10,530 nucleotides of DNA from the NCBI GenBank assembly GCA_030448085.1, contig JAUJNU010000049.1, positions 1 through 10,530 of the forward strand, read 5' to 3'. This DNA is from Actinomycetota bacterium. GTDB taxonomy: Bacteria; Actinomycetota; UBA4738; CADDZG01; WHSQ01. Numbering within the stretch: the stretch's first letter is position 1; every line of letters begins with the position of its first letter. Under the pieces are notes generated by a model, which saw nothing but the letters and a program-made list of their open reading frames with translations, searched no databases and was not told the DNA's origin. Made by a program: the position numbers and the translations under genes. Below, piece after piece: positions 1 to 6,761 of the stretch.

Positions 1-2280
1 AAGGACGGCGGTTGCAAGGACTTCAGGTCTGCCGGGCTTCCACATTCTGCGGCGCTCGACGGCGCATTCACCCGCGCGCGAGAGCCACTCCACATGGTGC
101 GGGTCACGGACGAATCCGTCCCCAACAAAGGGAAGAAGTACTTCGTCTTCCCGCTCTCGATCCACGGGATCGAGAGGGCGGGTGTCGAGGGAGGGACACG
201 AGCCGCGGAGGACCTCGCCACGTGGGCGGCGTGCGAAGCGAAAAAGGCCCCGGACATCGTCGATTGCGAGAGCCCAGATAACAGCGCACCACATCCGCTC
301 ATGGAGACCACGCCCAAGAACTCCATCACCGCAGGAAAGGCCCTCAAGAAGTCCGTCATCTACTTCATCTATCCGAACTCAGACGGTTGGCGACGAGGAG
401 ACCGAACCAATGGGCTCCCCTTCTACCAGCGGTACAACGGCAACGGCGTCGACCTGAACCGTGACTGGCCTACCCAGGGCTTCACGTACCGTCCCTACAC
501 CCCGTGGTCGGAGCCCGAGAGCAAGAGCTTCGGCAAGATCCTGCAGGCGATAGGCCCTAAGGACGGACAGGGGGACCCGAAATGGACGGGGGGGATCGAC
601 CTCCACGGGCAGCTCATCGACAGAGCTTTCTCTTTCACCCTGATCGGGGGGGCTCAACGTCCTTACGGCAAGAACGAACGGGTGCTGCAGACGGTGAAGG
701 GGGCGTGGCGCGACGCCGAGAAGAGGCTCTCCTACCACCCCTTGATCAAGTCTAACGATCAACCGAAGAGCGACCCCCGCCTGTACGGCGTTCAGTGGGG
801 GACCGTGTGGGACACGATCGACTACACGATCACGGGAGGCATCGGCGACTGGATCGACTCGCCCATCGGCCTGAACGGAGACGGCATCGACAACGAGATG
901 TCGCTCTCTCACGTCGCCAACTGCGGGATCGGGTCGTGCTTCGAGCGCAGCGTCGAACAGCTCCACGTCGACGGCAACAAGTCTTTGATCTACTCGATGA
1001 TCAATTACAGCCTGAAGCCGGAGGATCAAACTTTCCGGACCAAGGGCCGAGTCGGATACGTCTTCAACAAGGGAGTCGCAAGCGCACCCTCGGATCGCAC
1101 CACGACCCCTCCCCGCTTCACGAAGCTGCCGCAGCAGAAGCCAGAGGAAGCGCTACTGAACGAGACCAACGACTACACCGTCGCCTTCGACGTGAAAGGG
1201 CCGAAGCAGGGGGTATACAACGGCGGACTGGTCGCCGAGCTCACCTGCGCCAACGCACAAGGCGCGGGGCCGTGCGCCTTCAATAGGGCGGTCTTGGAGC
1301 GTAAGAAGGCAGAGGAAGATCTGGTCCAGGGCGAAGAATGGGAATTGGTCAACACCTACTACAACCAGTCTTCGATCTACGTTCAGGGGGGACAAGCCCT
1401 GCACGCGAACTTCCCCACTGCGGGCCGGTACCGGGTCCGGATAGAGGGGGCCACGCCCAACATCTTCAGGCTCGACGTGAAGTTCACGAAGGAGCGAGGT
1501 TGGGCCGACCCCGGGCAGGTCGGCTACCGCAGCACCAACATGAAGTTCTGGAAGATGATGAAGAAGTACACCAAGCCCGGACTCGAACGTCTGACACCCC
1601 GGCAGATCAGGACCACGAACGGCTGGAAGCGCCGCTACGACTCCATCGTCATCACCAACGAGGTTTACGAGAAGCTGGCCCCCCGCTTGAAGCGCTGGGT
1701 AGGCAAGCGCAACGGAAACCTCGTGCTAACGGACAAGGCTCTGGGGATGCTTCCGAAGATGGGCATCACCAAGGGAGGAGTCTCCAAGGAAACCTTCTAT
1801 GCGGGATACGTGAACTTCGCTACCCGCAGGAGGGAGGAGACCTACAAAGACAAGCTCGCGAGGAAGATCAACCAGCCGAGCGCGGCGGAGGGAGCGTCCG
1901 GTAACGAGCGGCACCGGCATCAGACGTACGAGCCGGTGCCGCTCGGCATGGCCATCCAGACCCCCGACGATCAAGACGCGTTCAACGCCCCGGTCCACTT
2001 CGTCTCATCCGACGCGTGGAAAGAGGCGCGAGGGTGGCAGCGGGCAGTCGGCACGACGGGAAGCATGGCGAACATCAGCTACGGGTCGATCAACTACCAG
2101 GGCGGCCGCATCCGGATCATCGGGGGGCTGCTCCCCATGCCCACCGAGAAGTTCGACCATCCATTCGGCCTGGCCAACTACTCCCTCACGTACTCGGGCT
2201 ATCAGATGCTCGAGAACTCGCTCAAGTGGGAACGCCCGGCTCACCGTTACCAGAAGGGGACGAACCAAGACGGGGAATGA
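1..2280 (+). CDS. M14-family zinc carboxypeptidase, 5' end missing
   Basis: The frame is open from base 1, so the gene begins upstream of the window; the ATG at 94 is internal because coding-like sequence (ending in REPLHMVRVTD) precedes it. The M14 signature is visible: zinc ligands HGIE (His codon 163-165, Glu 172-174), then NSDG, then NGVDLNRDW (Asn-Arg at 457-462, the substrate carboxylate-binding pair), then the third ligand in GGIDLHG (His 604-606). Glu at 895-897 in DNEMSLSH is a candidate for the catalytic glutamate. About 430 residues follow the catalytic region: a probable beta-rich segment, then a C-terminal part ending in IIGGLLPMPTE, HPFGLANYSLTYSGYQ and a final Trp. Family knowledge: M14 enzymes remove C-terminal residues from peptides using Zn2+. 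The large size and added domains suggest an exported protein, but the signal peptide would be outside the window. No C-terminal anchor is seen. Family call is firm; substrate unknown. Confidence 0.9.
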   Translation, partial: KDGGCKDFRSAGLPHSAALDGAFTRAREPLHMVRVTDESVPNKGKKYFVFPLSIHGIERAGVEGGTRAAEDLATWAACEAKKAPDIVDCESPDNSAPHPLMETTPKNSITAGKALKKSVIYFIYPNSDGWRRGDRTNGLPFYQRYNGNGVDLNRDWPTQGFTYRPYTPWSEPESKSFGKILQAIGPKDGQGDPKWTGGIDLHGQLIDRAFSFTLIGGAQRPYGKNERVLQTVKGAWRDAEKRLSYHPLIKSNDQPKSDPRLYGVQWGTVWDTIDYTITGGIGDWIDSPIGLNGDGIDNEMSLSHVANCGIGSCFERSVEQLHVDGNKSLIYSMINYSLKPEDQTFRTKGRVGYVFNKGVASAPSDRTTTPPRFTKLPQQKPEEALLNETNDYTVAFDVKGPKQGVYNGGLVAELTCANAQGAGPCAFNRAVLERKKAEEDLVQGEEWELVNTYYNQSSIYVQGGQALHANFPTAGRYRVRIEGATPNIFRLDVKFTKERGWADPGQVGYRSTNMKFWKMMKKYTKPGLERLTPRQIRTTNGWKRRYDSIVITNEVYEKLAPRLKRWVGKRNGNLVLTDKALGMLPKMGITKGGVSKETFYAGYVNFATRRREETYKDKLARKINQPSAAEGASGNERHRHQTYEPVPLGMAIQTPDDQDAFNAPVHFVSSDAWKEARGWQRAVGTTGSMANISYGSINYQGGRIRIIGGLLPMPTEKFDHPFGLANYSLTYSGYQMLENSLKWERPAHRYQKGTNQDGE

Positions 2281-2317
2281 GGGCAGCTAGCCAGGAGCAC
2301 GAAGGGGAACGAGCATA

Positions 2318-2351
2318 GAGAAAGGGAGCCGGTTCCCCGGCTCCCTTTCTC
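2318..2351. terminator. Bidirectional hairpin terminator between convergent genes
   Basis: A perfect 15-bp inverted repeat: GAGAAAGGGAGCCGG (2318-2332), loop TTCC, CCGGCTCCCTTTCTC (2337-2351). It lies between the M14 peptidase stop (2280) and the stop of the minus-strand DUF6458 gene (2374), so it can serve both. The outer part of each arm gives a short pyrimidine-rich run at the 3' side on either strand, but there is no clean U-tract. The function is inferred from symmetry and position. Confidence 0.8.
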
Positions 2352-2373
2352 GTAGTGCGCGTTGGTGAGCTTC

Positions 2374-2598
2374 TTAGAGGATCTCGCGGTCACGAACCAC
2401 GGTGCGGTCCACGACGTCGGTCCTACCAGCGTCCCGATGCCGGCCGAGAAGCATCATCGTTAGCAACAACCCAAGTGCGCCTACCACCATCAGGATGATG
2501 CCGACGGTGTCGAGGTCGATGCCGGACACCTCCTGTTCCAGTGCGAACGTAAGGATGGCTCCTACCGCCAGCAGAAAGATGCTGACTCCGATACCCAT
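2374..2598 (-). CDS. DUF6458-family small membrane protein
   Basis: A 74-residue protein beginning MGIGVSIFLLAVGAILTFAL. It has two hydrophobic segments (about residues 1-20 and 31-52) joined by a short acidic loop containing SGIDLDTVG, and a charged C-terminal tail rich in Arg and Asp. This pattern fits the actinobacterial DUF6458 family, whose function is unknown. The start is supported by an almost ideal ribosome binding site, GGAGGTGA, four bases before the ATG (GGGAGGTGACGCA-ATG). The gene follows the FAD oxidoreductase on the same strand after a 79-bp gap, so it may be the last gene of that operon or have its own promoter in the gap; I see no convincing -35/-10 pair there. The name rests on remembered family resemblance. 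Confidence 0.8.
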   Translation of the reverse strand: MGIGVSIFLLAVGAILTFALEQEVSGIDLDTVGIILMVVGALGLLLTMMLLGRHRDAGRTDVVDRTVVRDREIL

Positions 2599-2677
2599 TG
2601 CGTCACCTCCCAGTCCGGCGGGGGCAGCCGGCTTCTAGATAGTTGTCGCCTCTGCTTGTACCCGCAACTGTAGGGGG

Positions 2678-4258
2678 TCAAACGGTGACGCGGCGGGAGC
2701 CGGCTATCGCTCCCCCCTGAGATGCGACGTCGCTCAGAACGGCGCGGGCCGCGTTGCGCCCCGGAGCCCCGCACACTCCCCCGCCTGGATGAGCCCCAGA
2801 ACCGCACATGTACAGCCCCGCCAGCGGCGCTCGGTAGCGGTGCCACGAGCGAACCGGCCTGTCCTCGAAGAGCCAGCCGGGCAGGATCTCACCATGGAAG
2901 ATGTTGCCGCCGGTGAGCCCGAACCTCGCCTCGAGGTCGGGGGGGCCGAGGACGAGGCGGTGCTCGATCAGATCGCTCAGCCCTGGGGCGTACCTCTCGA
3001 TCGAGGCGATGACGAGGTCGCCGATCTCCTCCCGCCGCTCGTCCCATGTCCCTTCGGCCAGCTCGTACGGCGCGTACTGGGCGAAGATCGAAAGGGTGTG
3101 CTTGCCTTCGGGTGCCAGCTCCGGCTCTGCGGCCGTCTGGATCCACGCCTCGCAGAACATGGCCTCCGCCGGCCGCCCTTCAGCAGCCGCATCGCACGCT
3201 TCCTCGAGGTAGTCGATCGAGGGGGCGATCGTTATCGTGCCGAGGTGCTCCGGCCCGATCCCTTCGGTGCTCATACCCTCGAACCGAGGAAGGCCGCTCA
3301 ACGCGCAGTTCACCTTCACGACGGTCCCCGCCGTAGGTAGAAGTTCGATGTCCTGCACGAACTCGGTCGGAAGCCCTGCGTCCCGAAGGAGGTGGACCGT
3401 TCGCTTGGGGTCCGCGCTCGAGCAGATGGTCCCGGACTTGATCTCGTCGCCCGAAGTGAGCACGACTCCCGAGGCTCGACGCCTCTCGTCCGTTAGCACG
3501 TGATCCACCTCGGCTTCAAGATAGATCTGGCCTCCCGCAGCTCGGAAAAGCGCGGCGAGCTGAGCCGTGATCGCGCCCATCCCGCCGCGCACCAAGCCCC
3601 ACGCCCCGGGCTCACCGGCGGCCTCCCCGAATGCATGATGCAGGTATATGTACGCGCTGCCTGGCGTCCTCGGCCCTGCGGCCGATCCGATGATGCCCTG
3701 CGAGGCCATGAGCCCCTTGATCAGATCGCTCTCGAAGTACTCCTCGCATAGATCGGCGATCGATCCGTCCACGGTCTTGGCGAACAGCTTCTCGACCTCG
3801 CTCCGGCGAAAAGACCTGCGCGCCTGCTTGCGCGTGGCGGGGTACGAAAGAAGGGGACGCAGATAGCGCGCCGCCTCCTCGAACAGAGCTTCGAAGCGGG
3901 GCAGAGCGTCTGCGTCGTGGGCAGAGATCGCGCTCACCGCCTTGTGCCTCCGCACGGGGTCCCGCCACAGCAACAGACCGCCCTCGTCCTGAGGGGCGAA
4001 GAGGACCGGGTCCTTCAGCCTCACGTCGAGTTTCAGGCCAAGCTCGGAGATGATCTCCGGAAGGAGCAGCGAAAGGGAGTAGGAAGCGGTTGAGATGTGG
4101 AAGCCGGGCCATAGCTCCTCGGTCACGCAGGCACCGCCGACGCGGTCGCTTCGCTCCAGTACCGCTACCTTCAGACCCTCGCGGGCGAGGTAGCAGGCGC
4201 AAACCAGCCCATTGTGCCCGGCCCCCACTACGACGACGTCGAAGGAGGCCCCGCTCAC
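2678..4258 (-). CDS. PYROXD2/CrtI-type FAD-dependent oxidoreductase
   Basis: A 526-residue flavoprotein of the phytoene desaturase-like superfamily (COG1233 type). The N-terminus has the dinucleotide-binding fold VVVVGAGHNG (GxGxxG at residues 12-17), a ribose-binding Glu at about 35, and RVGGAC following. The C-terminus has the FAD-closing motif GLYMCGSGAHPGGGVCG...GRNAA (about 481-503), which resembles PYROXD2 and bacterial relatives more than carotenoid-specific CrtI. No phytoene synthase or other carotenoid gene is nearby, so a carotenoid role is not supported. I chose the GTG at 4258, whose GTGA overlaps the stop of the upstream heme monooxygenase by 4 bp, with GAGGAGG about 10 bases upstream. 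An in-frame ATG at 4393 would add 45 residues of low-complexity sequence that only reads through the neighbouring gene. Family is firm; substrate is unknown. Confidence 0.88.
   Translation of the reverse strand: MSGASFDVVVVGAGHNGLVCACYLAREGLKVAVLERSDRVGGACVTEELWPGFHISTASYSLSLLLPEIISELGLKLDVRLKDPVLFAPQDEGGLLLWRDPVRRHKAVSAISAHDADALPRFEALFEEAARYLRPLLSYPATRKQARRSFRRSEVEKLFAKTVDGSIADLCEEYFESDLIKGLMASQGIIGSAAGPRTPGSAYIYLHHAFGEAAGEPGAWGLVRGGMGAITAQLAALFRAAGGQIYLEAEVDHVLTDERRRASGVVLTSGDEIKSGTICSSADPKRTVHLLRDAGLPTEFVQDIELLPTAGTVVKVNCALSGLPRFEGMSTEGIGPEHLGTITIAPSIDYLEEACDAAAEGRPAEAMFCEAWIQTAAEPELAPEGKHTLSIFAQYAPYELAEGTWDERREEIGDLVIASIERYAPGLSDLIEHRLVLGPPDLEARFGLTGGNIFHGEILPGWLFEDRPVRSWHRYRAPLAGLYMCGSGAHPGGGVCGAPGRNAARAVLSDVASQGGAIAGSRRVTV
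4255..4258 (-). promoter_or_regulatory. GTGA stop-start overlap (translational coupling)
   Basis: On the minus strand the bases GTGA hold both the GTG start of the FAD oxidoreductase and the TGA stop of the heme monooxygenase. A GAGGAGG sequence (about 4269-4275) inside the end of the upstream gene can serve as ribosome binding site. This arrangement decides the oxidoreductase start and suggests that the two proteins are made together. Confidence 0.8.
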
Positions 4259-4593
4259 CGAGCCGGAGCCTCCTCGTGTTGGATCACCTCGTACATCCAG
4301 ATCTCGGACGCGGTTCCTGCAGGCTTCTGCTCGACCCCCTCCGTCTTCGGCGGCCCCGCGTGACCTTCCGTGAAGGCCCGGCTGCTCATCCACGCCTCGA
4401 ACGACTCCTTCGTGTCCCAGCGCGTGTAGACGAGGTACTTGTCCCCGGCTCCGGGGTTCGCAGGACGCATCAGCTCGAAGGCCTCGAAGCCCGGGGCGCT
4501 CGACACCTGCCCTGCACGAGATGCGAACCTTCGCTCGAGCTCTTCTCTGTTGGCTTCGGGAACGGTGATCGCATTGACTACGACGTAGGACAT
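4255..4593 (-). CDS. MhuD/IsdG-like heme-degrading monooxygenase (ABM fold)
   Basis: A 112-residue protein of the antibiotic biosynthesis monooxygenase (dimeric ferredoxin-like) fold. It aligns by eye with mycobacterial MhuD: VVVNAITVPE against VVKINAIEVP, then an LERRFASRAG segment, a PGF followed by LMRP, and FEAWMSSRAFTEGHAG. The three residues known to matter in MhuD are all present: Asn7, a Trp (68 here, 66 in MhuD) and the heme-ligand His (78 here, 75 in MhuD, with one extra residue between Trp and His). Family knowledge: MhuD opens heme oxidatively, releases iron and yields mycobilins. The start is the ATG at 4593 with GGAGGT at a short spacing. It sits 38 bp after the phosphatase gene and overlaps the oxidoreductase gene, so it is probably co-transcribed with both. 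The exact cleavage product cannot be predicted. Other ABM proteins act on quinones or polyketides, but the residue match favours heme. Confidence 0.85.
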   Translation of the reverse strand: MSYVVVNAITVPEANREELERRFASRAGQVSSAPGFEAFELMRPANPGAGDKYLVYTRWDTKESFEAWMSSRAFTEGHAGPPKTEGVEQKPAGTASEIWMYEVIQHEEAPAR

Positions 4594-4604
4594 CGCTACC
4601 TCCA
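4594..4604 (-). promoter_or_regulatory. Ribosome binding site for the heme monooxygenase
   Basis: The minus strand reads ATGGAGGTAGCG directly before the ATG at 4593. GGAGGT at this spacing supports the MSYVVVN start over the ATG four codons earlier, which lies inside the binding site. Confidence 0.75.
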
Positions 4605-4631
4605 TTAGGCTGGGAAGTGGTGAGGCTACTG

Positions 4632-5228
4632 CTAGATCGGCGGCGCGAAGTAGGCCGCGGTGATGACCCTGCCGTGGTCGAGCTCGAGACTCGTGACGGA
4701 TCCCGTGCCGCACGGCGTGAAGGCCAACCACGGTGGGACGTTGCGGCGGGCCAGCGCGAGCCGCGCTACGAGCACCGGCGTCTGGTGGGACACCACCACC
4801 AGCTCCCGTCCGTCTATGGACCCCGCCGCCTCGTGGATCGCCGCTAGCATCCGCTCCCTGATCTCGACGAAGGACTCGCCCCACGACGGCGTCATCGGGT
4901 TGCGGAAATGCCACCAGTGCTTCGGCGAGCGAAGGAAGTCCCGGGCCTTGCGGCCGAACCCCTCGACCGTGCTGTCGCTCTCGATCAGCCTCGCGTCGGT
5001 GATGATCTCGATCCCGTGCGGAGCCGCGATGGCCGCCGCCGTCTCCTGCGCCCTCTCCATGGGGCTGGCCCACACTGCTGCGATGTCCCTTTCCCGCAGA
5101 CGCTCGGCGGCGGTCTCGGCTTGGCGCTGGCCGCGCTCCGAAAGGTGGAACCCGGGAAGGCGCCCGTAGATAACGCCTTTCGGGTTCTCTACCTCCCCAT
5201 GACGCACGAGGTGCACCATCTGGCTCAT
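4632..5228 (-). CDS. Histidine phosphatase family protein (Rv0525-like)
   Basis: A 198-residue protein of the histidine phosphatase (phosphoglycerate mutase-like) superfamily. Visible are the RHG catalytic motif (Arg9, His10, Gly11), ASPMERAQET with Arg59, an LIES glutamate (Glu83) and the second His in VVVSHQ (His148). IYGRLPGFHLS, RNPMTPSWGE and VSHQ closely resemble M. tuberculosis Rv0525, whose gene neighbours hemL and cytochrome c assembly genes; that neighbour fact is from memory. Family members dephosphorylate small metabolites or proteins; the substrate is unknown. I chose the ATG at 5228 (MSQMVHL) because the domain starts immediately after it; the ATG at 5219 is an alternative. No Shine-Dalgarno sequence is visible, and a TAGGGT box sits 7 bases before the start, which fits a leaderless message. 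It is the first gene of the minus-strand operon. Confidence 0.88.
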   Translation of the reverse strand: MSQMVHLVRHGEVENPKGVIYGRLPGFHLSERGQRQAETAAERLRERDIAAVWASPMERAQETAAAIAAPHGIEIITDARLIESDSTVEGFGRKARDFLRSPKHWWHFRNPMTPSWGESFVEIRERMLAAIHEAAGSIDGRELVVVSHQTPVLVARLALARRNVPPWLAFTPCGTGSVTSLELDHGRVITAAYFAPPI

Positions 5229-5241
5229 GCACGAAACCCTA
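5229..5241 (-). promoter_or_regulatory. Putative leaderless promoter -10 box (TAGGGT) of the phosphatase operon
   Basis: The minus strand reads TAGGGT (5241-5236) followed by seven bases and then the ATG at 5228. This matches the actinobacterial TANNNT -10 consensus with transcription starting at, or within a base of, the A of ATG. No -35 element is recognisable. No ribosome binding site precedes the ATG, which supports leaderless translation. Confidence 0.6.
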
Positions 5242-5265
5242 CGCGAGGGGAGAAGGCTCTGGGGG

Positions 5266-5277
5266 TAGGGTCCACCG
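5266..5277 (+). promoter_or_regulatory. Putative leaderless promoter -10 box (TAGGGT) of the dehydrogenase operon
   Basis: TAGGGT at 5266-5271 is followed by CCACCG and then the ATG at 5278, placing a predicted start of transcription on the start codon. It is the mirror image of the box at 5236-5241, so two promoters face away from each other within 49 bp. The G-run at 5261-5265 could be mistaken for a ribosome binding site but is rather far from the ATG. Confidence 0.6.
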
Positions 5278-6351
5278 ATGCCCGACATCCTGCTCTTCGG
5301 CGCGACGGGGTACACGGGCAGGCTCACCGCTCGTGACCTTGCGGACCGTGGCGCGAGTTTCGCCATCGCTGGACGATCGAAGGACAAGCTCGACAAGCTC
5401 GCGGGCGAGACCGGCGATCCGGAGACGAGGGTGGCCGCCGTAGGAGACGTCGACGCTCTGGCCGGGGCCTGCGCGGACGTGAAGGTGATCATCACGTGCG
5501 TCGGCCCCTTCGTCGAGATGGGCGCGACCGCGGTCGAGGCCGCGCTGAGGGCGAAGGTCCACTACATCGACTCAACCGGTGAGGGAACCTTCGTCGAGAG
5601 CCTTGTACGCCGGCACCCCGAGGCCGTTGAAGCAGGGATAGCCATGGCTCCCGCGATGGGATTCGACGAGGTCCCGGGCGACGTCGTCGCCACGATGGCA
5701 GCAGAAGGCATGAGCGCGCCTGAGGTGACGATCACCTATTCCGTACCCCGCATCGCTTCGGTGGGAACGCTGAAGTCTGCGGTCGGGGTCGCCGCGGCCC
5801 CCGGGCCGTGGATCGAGGGGGGGAAGCCGCGCATGATCAGGGCGGGCGAGCAGATGAGATGGGCGCCGATGCCGCCGCCGCTAGGCCCCCGTCGCTCCCG
5901 CTCCTTCCCTCTCGCTCTCGGTCACCTGGCGCCGCTGCATCTGGACCTCGAGGCACTGAGACTCTACGTGACCACAGGCGCGGTGGAGGGGGTCGCCATG
6001 AGCACCGCCCTGCCGATCGTGGGGGCCGCAATGAGCTCACGCGCCGGGTCGGTCCTCCGCAAAGCGCTCGAGCTCCTTCCCGAGGGCCCTGATGAAGCGG
6101 CCAGAGGCTCCAGCCGCTGGACGATCCTCGGTGAGGCACGCTCGGGAGAGCAATGGAGGACCGTCGTGGCCACCGGGAGCGACATGTACGGGCTCACTGC
6201 CTCGCTCCTTGCCACCGGCGCGGTGCAGATGTCAACAGATGGGTATGAGCAGAGCGGGATACTCGCCCCGGTCGGGGCGTTCGGCCTGAAGACTCTGGAG
6301 CAAGAGCTAACCCGGAACGGCGTGACCTTCGAGACCTACGCACCCGTCTAG
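5278..6351 (+). CDS. Saccharopine dehydrogenase-like NAD(P)-binding protein
   Basis: A 357-residue protein with an N-terminal Rossmann fold: LLFGATGYTG (GxxGxxG at residues 8-14), then IAGRS with Arg33 where NADP-preferring members bind the 2'-phosphate. TCVGPFVEMG followed by HYIDSTGE is the hallmark of the saccharopine dehydrogenase / trans-acting enoyl reductase group (M. tuberculosis Rv2953 is a longer relative). The C-terminal half is less conserved and has a Pro/Arg-rich stretch (PPPLGPRRSR). Relatives are thought to be reductases of lipid or small-molecule substrates, but the reaction here is unknown. True lysine metabolism is unlikely because no partner enzymes are nearby. It starts at the ATG at 5278 next to a TAGGGT box, and its stop is 11 bp before the next gene, so it heads a three-gene operon. 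Confidence 0.82.
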   Translation: MPDILLFGATGYTGRLTARDLADRGASFAIAGRSKDKLDKLAGETGDPETRVAAVGDVDALAGACADVKVIITCVGPFVEMGATAVEAALRAKVHYIDSTGEGTFVESLVRRHPEAVEAGIAMAPAMGFDEVPGDVVATMAAEGMSAPEVTITYSVPRIASVGTLKSAVGVAAAPGPWIEGGKPRMIRAGEQMRWAPMPPPLGPRRSRSFPLALGHLAPLHLDLEALRLYVTTGAVEGVAMSTALPIVGAAMSSRAGSVLRKALELLPEGPDEAARGSSRWTILGEARSGEQWRTVVATGSDMYGLTASLLATGAVQMSTDGYEQSGILAPVGAFGLKTLEQELTRNGVTFETYAPV

Positions 6352-6362
6352 AAAGGACCGAG

Positions 6363-6761
6363 ATGAACGCACGACTCATGTACGCGAAAGTGATCGACAG
6401 GGAGCTGTTCATGACGCGCGGGGGCAAGGTTCACCCCGGGCTCCAGAACGAGGTCGTGTTGCAGGACGAACCAGGGACGGCGGGGGCTTTCGTCGTGATG
6501 CGCGCGTGGGGCAACCACCACGGGACCTTCACCGAGCAATGGCGCATAGAGGGCTCGGGCGGAGGGGTCATATACGAGAGCATCCCGCGCGAGATCCACA
6601 TCGCCACCGAGAGCCATGTCGAGCACCTAGAGGATGAGGTCGCCGACCTCGAGTTCCAGTACGCCGCAGACGACTACACGGTCGTCTTCACGCTAGACGA
6701 GTACGAAGCTGCTCGCGTGAGCTTCCCCGTCCGCTCGGTGGCGGAGAGCGATGCCTCCTGA
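6363..6761 (+). CDS. Unrecognised 132-residue protein
   Basis: I do not recognise the family. The protein has no signal peptide and no membrane segment. Alternating hydrophobic stretches suggest a mostly beta, soluble fold: GAFVVMRAWG, GGVIYESIPREIHIA and YTVVFTLDEYEAARVSF. It is acidic towards the C-terminus (HLEDEVADLE) and has an NHHG motif at 51-54 that could bind metal, though this is speculation. It looks real: GAAAGGA lies about 6 bases before the ATG, codon third positions are G/C-rich, it starts 11 bp after the dehydrogenase stop and it overlaps the next gene by 11 bp. The tight packing suggests it works with the flanking oxidoreductases, perhaps as a binding or accessory subunit (inference). 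Confidence 0.75.
   Translation: MNARLMYAKVIDRELFMTRGGKVHPGLQNEVVLQDEPGTAGAFVVMRAWGNHHGTFTEQWRIEGSGGGVIYESIPREIHIATESHVEHLEDEVADLEFQYAADDYTVVFTLDEYEAARVSFPVRSVAESDAS

Noticed and set aside
2678..4258. Carotenoid biosynthesis (crtI) call for the FAD oxidoreductase
   Set aside because: No phytoene synthase or other crt gene is adjacent, and the C-terminal motif is closer to the PYROXD2 group.
4259..4393. 45-residue N-terminal extension of the FAD oxidoreductase from an upstream ATG
   Set aside because: The extension lies inside the heme monooxygenase gene, has no domain sense, and precedes the Rossmann motif that should be at the N-terminus; the GTG at 4258 fits better.
5229..5495. 89-residue N-terminal extension of the histidine phosphatase
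   Set aside because: It would overlap the divergent dehydrogenase gene and is low-complexity; the RHG motif belongs within a few residues of the start.
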